In this document: positions 34,223-45,937 of the stretch, piece after piece | How positions within the stretch are numbered: the first letter of the stretch is position 1 | How the letters are laid out: each line of letters begins with the position of its first letter | Source of the DNA: Heterocephalus glaber | Lineage: Eukaryota; Chordata; Mammalia; Rodentia; Bathyergidae | Assembly: GCF_000247695.1 (NCBI RefSeq) | Contig: NW_004624882.1 | Span: 1,604,158-1,668,157 of the forward strand | Direction: 5' to 3' | DNA: 64,000 bases | The notes under the pieces: model-generated | Told to the model about the DNA's origin: nothing | Seen by the model: only the letters and a program-made list of their open reading frames with translations | Databases searched by the model: none | Position numbers and translations under genes: made by a program

Positions 34223-36245
34223 GGCCATCCTTGAGAATTATACATAAAACATCAGTAAATCCACTCAGTGGCAGAATGACACAGACAGGAGCTATCCCAA
34301 GGGATTTTAAAACAGTAACTTGAATATCCTTGTGGGACATGCCATAAAGACAAAGAAAAGTGTAATAAAAGTATTTTAAAATGTGTTCTGTAATCATATT
34401 ACTTGTGGTGGTGTCACTGTTTCGGGCTTGTGTGTGCAGTGTGGGATAAAGTTCAGAGATTATGTGGTGTCACTGAGAACTGGGATTTACAGTTTGAGAA
34501 AAAACTAGATAAAGATTTAAGATAGATGAGGTTACATAAAAACTTTTTGTCGTGAATTTGAATCAGACGCATCAGTATGAGCCCATGATGTATTTGATCT
34601 TTTAAAGATGTACAAATATTTCTTAGTTCATCCTTATCAGTGAGCACACTTGCAATCTGATTACTAAATACCACTTCGCATTAAAAGGAATCATGGATCC
34701 TTGGAGAAATTACTAATTGTACATCTGGAACAACAAAGATACAGGGTGAGCCTTGAACATCATGTCATATCAGAACCCAAGATAATAACATATTTGAGTT
34801 ATGTTAAAAGGAAACAATAGCCCACTTGAACAGGCTCCCACCACCACAGATGAGACAAATTTCATTTTTGCAAGAATAATAGCAGTGGATGTAAATATCT
34901 CCAGTATACTTAAATCCGTAAGTTTATTATAATGATCCCCTTTCCTCTTTTTCATACTTTTAAAATTGGTTATAAAGATTAATGGGTTTCATTTTGGCAG
35001 ATTTCTTCATGCACATAACATAGTTTGATCATTTTCACCCCCCATCATCCCCTTTGCTCCACCCCTCTTCTCACTGGAGGGCAGTGATTCAATGCATATA
35101 ATATATTTTGAATAATGATCCTTTAAAAATTCCACCATTTTTCTCCTTTGAGAATGCTGGTGAAACAATAGTTTTGAAGACTGGTTTTGAAAACTGGTAA
35201 ATTAGGGGACAGAATCAAGTATTTATTCTATCTTTTTTTATGAACTGTTCCTTGAAGAAACCAATTTCTCTTCATAGAGTTGTTGAGCTAATAATTGAAG
35301 AGGAAATGATGGAATTAGTGCACTATTCTTTTGTAATCATTAATGAATTAATTGATCTTGGCAAAACATTACCAATAGCTGCTTACATCACAAAGAGATA
35401 ACCAAATTCCATATAGCCCTGGAGGAGGATGAAGTACACATCACCCCCCATAAGGGAGTTACAAGAAATACAGGGATATTTACAGAAGAGTATGTGAAAA
35501 GACACCCAGAGATGCAATCAGCAAAATCCAGGCTCCGGAAACTCTTACAAGACAAATAACTTCTTTTTTTAAAACAATATAAATTGTTTTGAGAGACAAT
35601 AAGAGATGGAAAGAGAAACTGTAGATTAAAATAGTCTTGTAAGACATATCAACAAATGATAATATCACTTTACTTGAATCTTCAAGTATTCTGTAGAAAG
35701 AAATTATTTTATGACATCATGGAAGAGATGTGAATGCTGGCTGGATATTTGAAACTATTGAGAAAATATTATTAATTTGTAAGGTGTGATATTGGCATTG
35801 TGGGTTTTTATTTTTATGGAAAATGCTTATCCTTTAGCAATATATACTGAATTATTTGGCATGAACTGATGTGCTCTCTGGAGTTTGGGTCAGTATCACC
35901 TAAATAGGGAAGTGCCTGGGTGGATGCAGTATGGCATATGGCTACAAGTCTATAACTTTCAAAGCTGGGTGACAGGAACATGAGTTGGTCATATTAGTCT
36001 CTACACTTATTCTTCCATTAACAATTTTCCATAACAAAGTGTTCCTAGAACAACCTGGAGCCATGAGTGACCAGTTGTAGTGGCAGTTGTTTCTTTGGCT
36101 TGACCAGGATTCAATCCATTCTTTTAATAATGACCACCAGATTTCCTTTGAAAAACTGATCTCTCCCACATTTAGATGTCGGAAATCTGTGTAGGGCTGG
36201 TCCCATCCCTTTTATCCAGACCTGGTTGCCTATGGGAATTAATTC
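34223..36245. other. Intronic sequence, no clear feature
   Basis: A pyrimidine-rich patch at about 35035-35085 recalls a reversed L1 3' UTR but is too short to call. No exon is seen. Confidence 0.35.
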
Positions 36246-36764
36246 TGGCTGTCAACTTAACTGGACTGAGAACTGGTAAAGCACTACTTTTGGGCGTGTC
36301 TATGAGGGTGTTTCCAGAAAAGATTGGCATGGGTGGGTGACCTGAGAAAGGAAGACCCACCCATGCCATCCAAGAGGCTGGAGGCCCAGATGGAACAGGA
36401 AAGAAGGAAGAAATTCTCTCTCCCTCTCTCTCTCTCTCTCTCCCTCTCTCTCTCTCTCTGACTCTTACTGCTGGAGGGGTTTCTGGTTTCTCCTGTTGCT
36501 GCCTTGGGACATCAGACTCCAGGTTCTTTGGGCTTTAGACTCTGAGACTTGCATGAGTAGCCTTCTGGGGGCTCTGAGACCTTTGGCCATGGATTAGGGG
36601 CTCATCACGGGCCTCCCTGGTTCTGAGGTTTTGGATTCTTGGATTGAGCCATGCTACAATCTTCTCTGGCTCACCAGCATACAGATAGCCTGTTGTGGAA
36701 CTCTTCTGTCTCTGCAGTCATGTGAGCCAGTTCCATTTTTCTGGAGTATCCTGACTAATACATG
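36246..36764 (+). mobile_element. LTR-like repeat with internal TC microsatellite
   Basis: It opens 'ggctgtcaacttaactggac' and ends 'ctggagtatcctgactaata'. In between are 'gggcgtgtctatgagggtgt', 'ttccagaaaagattggcatg' and repeated 'ctttgggctttagactctga'-like phrases. Length about 520 bp. A related block in reverse is at 7875-8385. I do not assert the family name. Confidence 0.55.
36415..36459 (+). repeat. (TC)n microsatellite
   Basis: About 45 bp of TC repeats with two single-C interruptions, within the LTR-like block. Confidence 0.95.
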
Positions 36765-38040
36765 TCTCCAGTGTATTCCATCCCTTGGGTGACAGTAATT
36801 CATTCAGAGGGGAATAGTCACCCTACTGGGCCAGTGAAAATTTTGTCAGGAAGTCTGGTTGGATTGATTGGGATGGTGATCTTTTACCTCGTGGGCTGTG
36901 AAGTTAGCAGCATTTAAAACAGAGTTCTTAGACAACCTTAACACTATTTGAAGAGCGATAACTTGAGGAAAAGGCCAACACAGGAAACTGGGAGAAGCTG
37001 AGATGAAGGGTGAAGGAAGGGTTCCTGACACAATCAAGTCTCTACACCCATCTCTCTTTGTGCCCGAGTGGCCTCGCCTCACATCCCTTTGAGCTCTGCC
37101 ATCCAACAAATTCCCTCTTTGCTTGAGCCATTTTGAATGATGTTATTTTCACTTCTGCCTAAGAAGCTCTTACCAATCCCAGCTATGCTACTTTAACACA
37201 TACTGTATATCTGAGAGCCCAAGAAGAGGGACTTTATGGAGAAAAGAAAACAAATTACAGTGGAATGTTACTTTTAGGAGCCTCCCACATATTGTATTAC
37301 TTTGTCAAATAATGGAAACAGGTGGCTCACTGTGCTTTAAAAATCATAATACATGAAGGAAACTAAAGAGGGCAAGAAACGTGTTTTCTAAAAATTTTTT
37401 GCACTTTTTGGGTATTCAGTTTTGAAATTATCAAGCTCCAAGTTACCCAGAAACCCTGAAGTGCTGTACCAGAAAGAACATTCTAAATGTTATTTCTGGA
37501 ATTCAAAGTGAGCTGATACTGTTGATTGTATTCAATGAAGAACAGTCTGTTCCACCTCTAATATCCTTGATTTAACATTAAATATAAATGAAAACACCAT
37601 GGGGTAGAGTTTCAGAGCACGTGATGAAAATTTAGCTCTGATATACTTCTTATAAAAATCCAAGAATGCTCAACCCACAAAGCAATCCCATTTATTAGAC
37701 ACAGAGCTGTACACTGTTCTGTTCATAAAAGTATAATAGAACAGCACAAGGAGCTAAAAGGGAAAGAAGGATGTTTAACAGTGATAAGTTCTTACATCAG
37801 GGGAAAATCACAAATCTTTTGTTTTCTGTGCCTTTTATTATTTGACTTAGAATTGGTAACAAACTTCCCCTTAGTTACTTTGAAATAGACTAAGAATACA
37901 TAAAAGGCAAAAATGTTGACATAAAATGTCTTATTTGTAATAATTCTATATTACAAAATTTTCTGCCTAACTACAAGATGCATATTTTTTGTACCTTTCT
38001 GTTTAACATATGCAATACATGGAGGAAATAAGTATATTTT
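36765..38040. other. Intronic sequence, no feature recognised
   Basis: AT-rich. No supported exon or mobile element. Confidence 0.4.
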
Positions 38041-38208
38041 ATTATTTTGTTTTTTTTTCCTTTTCTGAGACAGGGTCCAGTATACAGTTCAAGTTGGCCT
38101 TGAACTCACCATATAGCCCAGGCTATCCTCAAATTTGTGACGATCCTCCTGCCTCAGCTTTCTAAGCACTGGGATTATAAGCATGTGCCACCACACCAGG
38201 CTAGGAGT
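38041..38208 (-). mobile_element. B1-type SINE
   Basis: Plus strand: T-rich tail, 'gagacagggtccagtataca', 'ggccttgaactcaccatata', 'gatcctcctgcctcagcttt' and 'gccaccacaccaggc'. Same internal-duplication layout as 6150-6322. Confidence 0.85.
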
Positions 38209-38329
38209 CTATATAGATATTTCTCATGTAACTACTGAGTCATGTTCTTGGGTTAGGTCATTAAGTGAATTTGTTGCTAAGTGAAAAACTATATATAGTA
38301 TGTACATTACAATATTCAGAACAAAGAAA

Positions 38330-38632
38330 TGGTCAAAGGAAACTCTAACTTTATGACTTTGCTTTTATTTGCATAACTCTTTCATGTAGTATGGTAATGT
38401 ATAACAGAACATAAAACTACAGTACTGTACTGTACAGTACAATCAGCAAAAATTATAGTACCATATAAACAAGGTGTACTGTACCCAAAAGACTTTGAGT
38501 CTCTATAAACAACATGTACATAACTGTACAAAAAAAAGGACAGATTGTAAGTCTGAACAGTATGGCTCAGTCATAAATGCAAACAGTCATTAAACAGGTA
38601 GACTGTTAAATGAGGAACATCTGTATTTTATT
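38330..38632. mobile_element. Possible Tigger/mariner-like remnant with a 16-bp palindrome
   Basis: The region is rich in gtac-type repeats, including the perfect palindrome tgtactgtacagtaca at 38426-38441. It ends 'gactgttaaatgaggaacat', like eroded Tigger-type termini. Boundaries are not resolved. Confidence 0.35.
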
Positions 38633-39185
38633 TTTTATTTTGTTATCAGATGACTTATTAACTGGTTTTAATGTATACTACATGGTGGTATATAATTTGG
38701 TGCACAAAATAAAGGCTGGTTTAAAATACACAGAATACTAATAACCAAAAATGTTGAAGTAAATATGAAGTCTTACCTTCAATTAGACGAGTTTGATAGA
38801 CATGAGCACCTATGGTTGAATGAGGATGCAGAACAGATTGTAGAGCAGAAAAGGGGCATAAAAGAAAGTCCTTACTTTCTATGCTTCTGCATTTTGTCCA
38901 ACATCAAAACAAAACTATGTAATGTGTACACAATATTTACTTCATCCTAGTTATAAGAAATATTCCATTTCTTTATTTTTCTAAATAATCTTATCCCAAC
39001 TCTCAGTCCTTGTCCAACTGGCTGGTGGGATACACATTTATAGTTTCATTCTGGGAAGATTTCTCCCTTGTCCAGGACATGCGAGCCTCCTGGGATGTTA
39101 ACTCAGTGCTGCTCACTTTCAGGAGGGGTCATCTAGTGATGCATTAAACCCAATCTGCCACTCCTCACTGACCCATTCATTGTCA

Positions 39186-39536
39186 CAGTGGTCCCAACCT
39201 TTTTGGCATCAAGAAGCAGTTTCATAGACAACAGCTTTTCCATAGATGGGGAGGGGGTGTTTTCAGGATAATCCAAACACATTAATTTTATTGAGCACTT
39301 TATTTCTATTATAATTACATGATAGTCTCATAAGGAGTGTGCAACCCAGATCCCAGCCTTGTGCATTTCACACTAGGGTTTGTGCTCCTGTGAGAATCTA
39401 ATGGCACTGCTGCTCTGATGGGAGGCAGAGCTAGCCATGGGAAGCAGCTATAAATACAGATGAAGCTTTGCTCCCTGGCCCACTGCTCACTTCCTGCTGT
39501 GTGGCCTAGTTCCTAACTTGGGGTTGGGGACCCCTG
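39186..39536. mobile_element. hAT-type DNA transposon remnant
   Basis: The inverted termini are cagtggtcccaacctttttg and (reverse) caggggtccccaaccccaag. Internal 'gatagtctcataaggagtgt' and 'gtgagaatctaatggcactg' form partly complementary arms typical of this MITE family. About 351 bp. Matching 8-bp flanks are not visible. Confidence 0.75.
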
Positions 39537-39556
39537 GTCTAAGAGTCCTTGGAAGG

Positions 39557-39925
39557 TGTCTTAGTTACCTTTCTCTCGTTGCTGAGATAAAATACCTGAC
39601 ACCCAAAGTTAAAGGGGAAAGGGTTTATTTAGCTTACAGTTTGTAGAGGTTCCAGTCCATAATCGGCTGGCTCCAAGGCAGGGTAGCACATGGCGGAGGA
39701 GCAGCAGTTCATCATGGCAGACCAAAGGTAGCAAAAGCAACAAGAGTCCTTAACAGCATTTTTCTGTCCCTTTTAACTTATTCAGACTACTTAGGGCGGG
39801 TAGCACTCAATTAATCCTAGTGCCCTTGAGCCTGGGCCCACCATGAATCAATCACACACTCTAGATTCAGCCACCTCTGAAAAACCATGAGGCTTTGGGG
39901 AGACATCTAAACACAAGCCATAACA
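39557..39925 (-). mobile_element. Rodent MaLR (MT-like) solo LTR with perfect 5-bp duplication
   Basis: The plus strand begins tgtcttagttacctttctct and ends aagccataaca. It is flanked by gaagg at 39552-39556 and 39926-39930. Internal 'aagggtttatttagcttaca', 'ggctggctccaaggcagggt' and 'ccatgaggctttggggagac' match the other MT-like copies. A TG...CA LTR with a 5-bp duplication means an intact solo LTR. Confidence 0.88.
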
Positions 39926-40129
39926 GAAGGTGACCTGTAAATGTCATCTGAAAGCTTGAACGACACACTGTGCACTTCTCTTTCCTTGAGCTGCCTCTGG
40001 AGATGAGACTAACTCCCTTGTCACCCCACTATTCAGCCTCTCTCACCTGGAGTGGCAGCACTGTGTGAGAGAAAGTGCACATACAGGCAGATGCCAAGCT
40101 CACCTCCTGATCTTCTCAGGTATTGCCTA

Positions 40130-40290
40130 ACTGACCTTGAGCAAATTTCAGAACTCACTAGTATAGTACGGAGTCCTGTACAGAGTTACCGTTTGTCTCA
40201 TCCTGCTCCTCAACTGTAAATGAGACTAATTACCCCCACTCATAGAGATGTGCAAGGACTTGGTTTATGTTGCTCAAAGGAAAGCTTGAC
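40130..40290 (+). mobile_element. MIR-like remnant
   Basis: 'ctgaccttgagcaaatttca', 'cctcaactgtaaatgagact' and 'aattacccccactcatagag' follow the MIR core order. Confidence 0.55.
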
Positions 40291-42568
40291 AAATGATGGT
40301 TGCCTCCTTTTTCCTTAAAAAATAAATAAGTTCAAGAGCGTCTTTCAGCAGCTTCTGATTGCATGAGAAAACAAGCTAGCAAAAGAGTGGCAAGGGAGTA
40401 CAAAATCCCTTTTTACATCTTACTTTTTCAAAGAATCCTTTTCTGCCTCATCCTGTAGTCTTACAAGCCAATGCATTTTGCAGATCCCATTTATAACTAA
40501 AATCCACTACCTTACCACTGAGTTTACAAACATGATAGTCTCTGCTACTCCACCATGTGGGGTGGGTTCCCAGCAGGGAGGGGGAACTTGATCACTGCTA
40601 CCTCCCGTCTACCCTGCTCCATTGCTTGGGAGCAGGGACAAGACTTGCCTCATTACATCTTTCCTCTCTTCTTAACGATCTCATGAATATCCTGCCATCT
40701 TGGAACATTCCCATCCACCAGGGAGCTATTAATCTACAGGAATTTAAAAACAGCATCTCCTTGAGTGAAAGGTGAGATGTTTCTACTACCAATCGTTGTA
40801 TGCTCTCTAGTAGTTCTCAATGGGATGAGGACATCCCCAATGATAGAAGAGCACCACCAAGATTAACTGGATGAGATCACAGATGTTAAATGTCTTTTCA
40901 TGTAAGGACCAACCTGTACAATGAAGAATGATCTCTAACATAATTTCTATAGTACTCTTTCCAACTGTTTGGAAGATGAGAACTCTGAAGCTGTTATGTG
41001 TCCAAGTTGACAGAGCTGGTTGAGAAATTCCTAGCGTAACTCCACAATTCTCCTCTTAGATGCAAGTTGCTTCCAAGCTATGGTATTTCTGCATCTCAAT
41101 CATAAGAAGAGATGCAGGGACATTACACAGGTTGGATGTTGGTTCAGTTAGGAAAGAAGGACGAGGATGTTTACCTGCAAGTTCACATGTAAATGATGTA
41201 CATAAGGTATAATACAACCCTTGAAACTCCACACAACAGGCCACAAAACACTGCAGTATCCCAGGGGAAAATAGGTTATTGAGCTTAAAGAACCATTAAG
41301 GTTAAATAGGCATACATGTGACTCTGGTTATGCTGGTATATGATCTGACACTGGGTTAAAGCAGCATGGGAGCAGGATAACTTCAGAATGACAATTTATC
41401 CAACTTGCCAAATACTTCATTTCATAAATGGAGCCTAAAGTGATTTGAAGAGGTTGAGAAACAATGAAGTTAGTAAAAGTGAGGCAGATGGAGATCACAT
41501 AGTGAATGACATTGATGAAGTGGTGAGGATGTTTGAACATATGTTGTAGCAAAGCCAAAATCAACACATGCACAAACACGAGACAAGCAATAGACGTGCT
41601 TCAGGTACAGTGGCTGCAAAGTTGGTCAATTCACTTAGATTTAATTCCAAAAATAAAAAAAATTAAGTAATTTTTTCAAAGTTGGGTAGCTCTGAATTCA
41701 TTTTGAGAGTTCTGTCTGCAAACATTTTTTTTCCAGTTTCATGCTTATCATTAGAATAGACACACAGGCAAACACACTGAGTAAAACAGGATCGGTGAAG
41801 AGCTTGGCTACCTGCTTGGCAAACCTTGTCTTCCCATTGCCTGGGCAAAAAGTTAGACTACACTTAGCTTCCTGAGAAGGTAGGTTCATCCATTGGCTGG
41901 CTTTATGCCATGGGAAGAGGGTGGAAATGCTGTATACTCCTATTAAACTTTCATGTGTCCTTGTATCTTCTTTCTCTCCTGCCAGTTTGACAGGGACAAA
42001 TTGGAAGCTGTGTGGTGAAGATAGCAGAGCCATAGGATGCTAAGGGTCTGTGTCTGGTCCCTGTATTACTCTCTAAAGGAGAGACATCCACTTATCTGGA
42101 GCACCTACTCTGGAATTTCTGCAATTGATGATCTCCTATTGTAACTGAGTCTTTGCCTGGTTTGTGGTTTGTTACAGCAGCTAGTCCTAACACTGGTCTT
42201 TGTCATTAAGAAACACATAGAATTGTGACAAAGAAAGTCAAGTTTGCACACTGATAACACTACATGGTATAGATTATAATAAAGATCTATATGCCCCCCA
42301 GTGTGTAAAGATATGGGAGCAATTGACTTTGGGGAGTGGATTATGAAAGATCAGAGAAACCATCAAAAATGTCTGTTATATTTATCTCTCTGCTTATTAT
42401 TTTTTTCTCATTTCTCCACTTCCAAAAGAGAATTTTAGGTGGTCTGAAAAAAAGCAATAATTGCCTTATCTTTATTATTATTTCTAGCAAAAAGCCTCTG
42501 CTTCATTTCTCTACCTCTATGATCTTTTATCTTCAGGTCGGGTTTCTTTAAATTTCATTGGTTTAGGT
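40291..42568. other. Intronic sequence, no clear feature
   Basis: No exon or mobile element I can support. Frames such as 41698-42033 (minus) have no recognised similarity. Confidence 0.4.
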
Positions 42569-42793
42569 CAGAGGTCAGTAAACAAGGCCTGTGATCTAAA
42601 TGTGGGCCCCTTGCCTTCCTGTTTTGTGAATAAAATTTTATCAGAATATAGCCACAATCATTTGTTTATGTATCATCTATGACTATTTTTGTGTTACAAT
42701 GGCAGAATTGAGTTGTGGAAGGGATCATATGGCTTGCAAAGCCTAAAATACTTGCTATCTGGTCCTTTACAGAGAAAGATTTGCTGGTCCCTG
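42569..42793 (-). mobile_element. hAT-type element with 8-bp target duplication (reverse of 29382 copy)
   Basis: The termini are cagaggtcagtaaacaaggc and (reverse) cagggaccagcaaatctttc. Flanks gtttaggt (42561-42568) and atttaagt (42794-42801) match at 6 of 8 bases, differing by transitions only. 'gcaaagcctaaaatacttgc' and 'tatctggtcctttacagaga' mark the family. Confidence 0.75.
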
Positions 42794-43184
42794 ATTTAAG
42801 TGATGCCTAACCTAAAATGAGCCCCAGCAGGGTACATGCCAACAGCCACATATCTTTACACATACCTTCACCCATATGAGAGAACACTAAAATCACTCTT
42901 TTCTTGTCAGCACACTGCTACATTCCTCATGTCTATGTGGACCCCAAAGTCAAGTTCACCCCCAAACGATGAGTTCCAACATCCCAGGTGTGAGCCCTGG
43001 GTACCTTACACACCTTGTGTCTTGGGGCTTTAAAATCATGTCTCAAGTTGTTTTCATCCTTAAAGACTAGATTTCTGTTCAGGTTCCTCTCTGTGTTTTG
43101 ATTGGATGCTCAGGTTTGTACTCAAGTCCCCTACCCTGCAATTTTAAGAGCAGTAATGACAGCCTCTCACACAATGACCTAACT

Positions 43185-43350
43185 GATTACAAGTCACAAA
43201 GCGCTCTCATGTACATTACCTCATTTGATACTTAGACAAGGGCTTAGACGTGCAAATTCGTAGCCACTTTTACAGACTAAGAGACTATGATCCTGAGGCT
43301 TCAGCAACTTGTCCATGATCATTAAGCTATGGCAATGAAGCTGACGCTAA
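43185..43350 (-). mobile_element. MIR remnant
   Basis: 'gctctcatgtacattacctc', 'cacttttacagactaagaga' and 'cttcagcaacttgtccatga' match reversed MIR. Confidence 0.6.
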
Positions 43351-43354
43351 CCTG

Positions 43355-43605
43355 ATGAAGACAACAATAACATAAATTTATTAAGAGCTGATTATGTGCT
43401 CATACTATACTAAGGGCTTTATTCATTGTGGTTTATCTAATTCTTATAATAACTTTGTAAATTAGGTCTTTTATAGGTGAAGAAACTGAAGATTATGTAA
43501 ATTAAGTTCTCTGCTCAAAGTCACACACAAATTCACTGTTGAGGTAGGATCTGAGTTCAGATTTTTCTGTCTTCTACACCATATGTCTTTTCACTGGGTA
43601 GCAGG
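43355..43605 (-). mobile_element. MIR SINE
   Basis: 'attaagagctgattatgtgc', 'actaagggctttattcattg', 'ataggtgaagaaactgaaga', 'ctgctcaaagtcacacacaa' and 'aggatctgagttcagatttt' give a nearly complete reversed MIR. Confidence 0.85.
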
Positions 43606-43802
43606 ATGACATTTTGAAATAGTCACTAAAGTTCTCCTCTCATTCCCATATCCCTCATTTTTTTTGCTCTGCTTGGTTACCTGTATTTCTTTACCCATTC
43701 GATCATCTAGAACAAATACTTATTCCTCCAAGACATCGTTGTTATAGAAAAAAAGTCAAAACATAAAACAAAATAAAACAACAACAATAAAAACCACCTA
43801 GG

Positions 43803-43897
43803 GGGCCAGGGATTTAGCTCAGTGGTTTCGCCACCTGCTGCACAAGTGCAAGCACCTGAGTTCGGTCCTTGGTACAAAAAAACCAAAAAACCAAAAA
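43803..43897 (+). mobile_element. ID-like tRNA-derived SINE, unusual subfamily, copy 2
   Basis: Perfect 12-bp duplications aaaccacctagg lie at 43791-43802 and 43898-43909. The body starts gggccagggatttagctcag, has 'gccacctgctgcacaagtgc' in the anticodon-arm region and a B box in 'gagttcggtcc'. The tail has the form AAAAAAACC repeated. Confidence 0.92.
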
Positions 43898-43909
43898 AAA
43901 CCACCTAGG

Positions 43910-45629
43910 TTTTAGAAACTGAGAGTAAATCTAGGAAAGATATTCAAAAAATTACAGTAAAATTTACTCCTCCTCATAAAGGGAACTAGTCTGAGGATGG
44001 GGAAAATAAGGTGACTCTTAGGGCAAACAAAAAGGCCCAGATTTGTGGGTGCCTGCAAAAGAGCTGGCAGGCTCCCTGTCTTTTTGGAAGCTGGTTCTCC
44101 AGGAAGAACTAATTGGGGACCCTCAGATAGCATGTGGAATGAAGGAGGATTGGCAACCTGTGTCTTCTTTCCTGTCAATCCTGGGAAGGTGATGAGACTC
44201 TGAAGGAAATTAGTTCCAGAGATTATTCTATGTCTCAGTATGGCTCAGGAGTGACAAATGAATGCAAAATGACAGAAAAGTAGCTAAGGAAGTATTGATA
44301 GTATTGAGAGAGGAATGATACAAGGGCTCCCTGTCTATGGAAGTGATCAAGGGCAGATCAAATTGGCACAAAGATATCTCAGGAAATGCTGGTGAGATGG
44401 ACAATGCTATTGAGGAACACATATATACTATATCCAATGCCTCCTTCCATTAAATCAAACCATCTAACTGTAGATTTAACATGAAGAAAAATAGGATCAA
44501 CTGATCATACCCTAGAATGAGGATTGGAAATAAACATTGTATTACTGCAGATAACAGTAAATAGCCACACACTTCTTACACACTGGAATACACAGCCTGA
44601 AGTTCTTGCCAACCACATCCACTTACTGTATGTATTACCTGTAAAACTGACCTCTAGCTTTGAGTTTTTGAGACCCTCATACTACAAACATCTCTTAGGA
44701 ATGAGGCTTACACACTGGTTCTAGGCATGTTCTCATAGGGCAGGCAGTCATTTGTAAATCTGTAGTTCTGAAGAGTTAACAAAACATAGCTTAGATCCCT
44801 TAATTATGTTCTTCTATTTTTTCTTAATATAAGTAAGACGTTAAGACATTCAGTAGTCAACCATGTGAGATCACCGAAAACATGCCCCACTTTAAATTTG
44901 TTCTGCCTCTTCAAACTTCAACATTAATTTTCCACACATGAGTTACATAAAAGCTTCTACAATAATGGAACAATTTAATGAGTGAGTGGGAGGTGGTCAT
45001 TAACAAAATCTAGGAACATTAAAATAATATGGGTGAGGCCATTTTTCTTATTAATTTTCATCATTATGTGTCATTATAACTTTTATGAACTATGAACTCA
45101 AATCCCTTTTTCTATTTTATCCTTATTAGAACATTTTTTTTCACACTTTCCCTTTTCTGGAAAGGCTAACCTCTTTCTTCCCAGGCTCTGTAACTTGCAA
45201 TTGCCAGAAAACATGTATACTGCAAGTGTGTATTAGGTGAGACTACATTTGTAGTGTCAGCATACCACAAGGCCGTTTCTTTTGTGTTTTCACTGAAATT
45301 GCTTGCTGGCTTTACTATAAAAAGGCTTTATTATATCATACATCACCATGCATATTTTATGGGCTGGACGTTCAGGAGATGTTCCTCACTTTGTTATTTT
45401 ACTAAGCAGCACCATGATGCACCTAAGTCCAGCTGAAATTAGGTAGGAAGGTGACCTTTGTAATGTATTTTTTTGCAGATTCAGTGTTCCTGGAAAATGA
45501 TGTGATTTGACTTCCCATTATAATCCTGATCAGAAGGGACTGATAAAAATCAGATGGGCTGAGACCTAATTTTTAGATGGATTCCTTCTAAATGTTCTTT
45601 TTTCTCTTACTGATTTTGCCACTCTTGGC
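43910..45629. other. Intronic sequence, no feature recognised
   Basis: No supported exon or mobile element. Confidence 0.4.
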
Positions 45630-45935
45630 ACAGGAGATGAGCCACCCCCAGTGCCCAGGAAGAGGCTTCTGGGCCACCGTTCCACTCCCCTGAGAGCACA
45701 GGATGTGAGCCTCTCCCAGTGCCCAGGAGGACGCTTCCAGGACACCATACCACCCTCTCCCCCAGCACAGAGGACGTGAGCAACTTCCAGTGCCCAGGAG
45801 GAAGCTTCCGGGCTGCCATATCAACCCCTCCCCCAGCACTGAAGAGGTGAGCTGCTCCCAGCACCCAGGAGGAGGCTTCTGGGCCGCCGTACCAAACCCT
45901 TCAGCACAGAGGAGGTGAGCCCCCCCCCCACATCA
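45630..45935 (+). repeat. L1 5' UTR monomer array (tandem ~70-bp units)
   Basis: Successive tgagc anchors fall at 45638, 45706, 45777, 45848 and 45916, giving spacings of 68, 71, 71 and 68 bp. Each unit repeats 'cagtgcccaggaggaagctt'-like and 'ccatatcaacccctccccca'-like blocks. Tandem monomers just upstream of ORF1 act as promoter units in rodent L1s. Here the array ends 17-18 bases before the ORF1 ATG. Confidence 0.9.
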
Positions 45936-45937
45936 AA

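Noticed and set aside
45566..45864. Overlapping minus-strand frames with repeated GHW/LL motifs, looking like a repeat protein
   Set aside because: The protein repeats are just the translated L1 5' UTR monomers in reverse.
45630..45935. CRISPR-like or minisatellite array
   Set aside because: Units of about 70 bp have no conserved-repeat/variable-spacer structure and sit immediately before L1 ORF1. They are promoter monomers.
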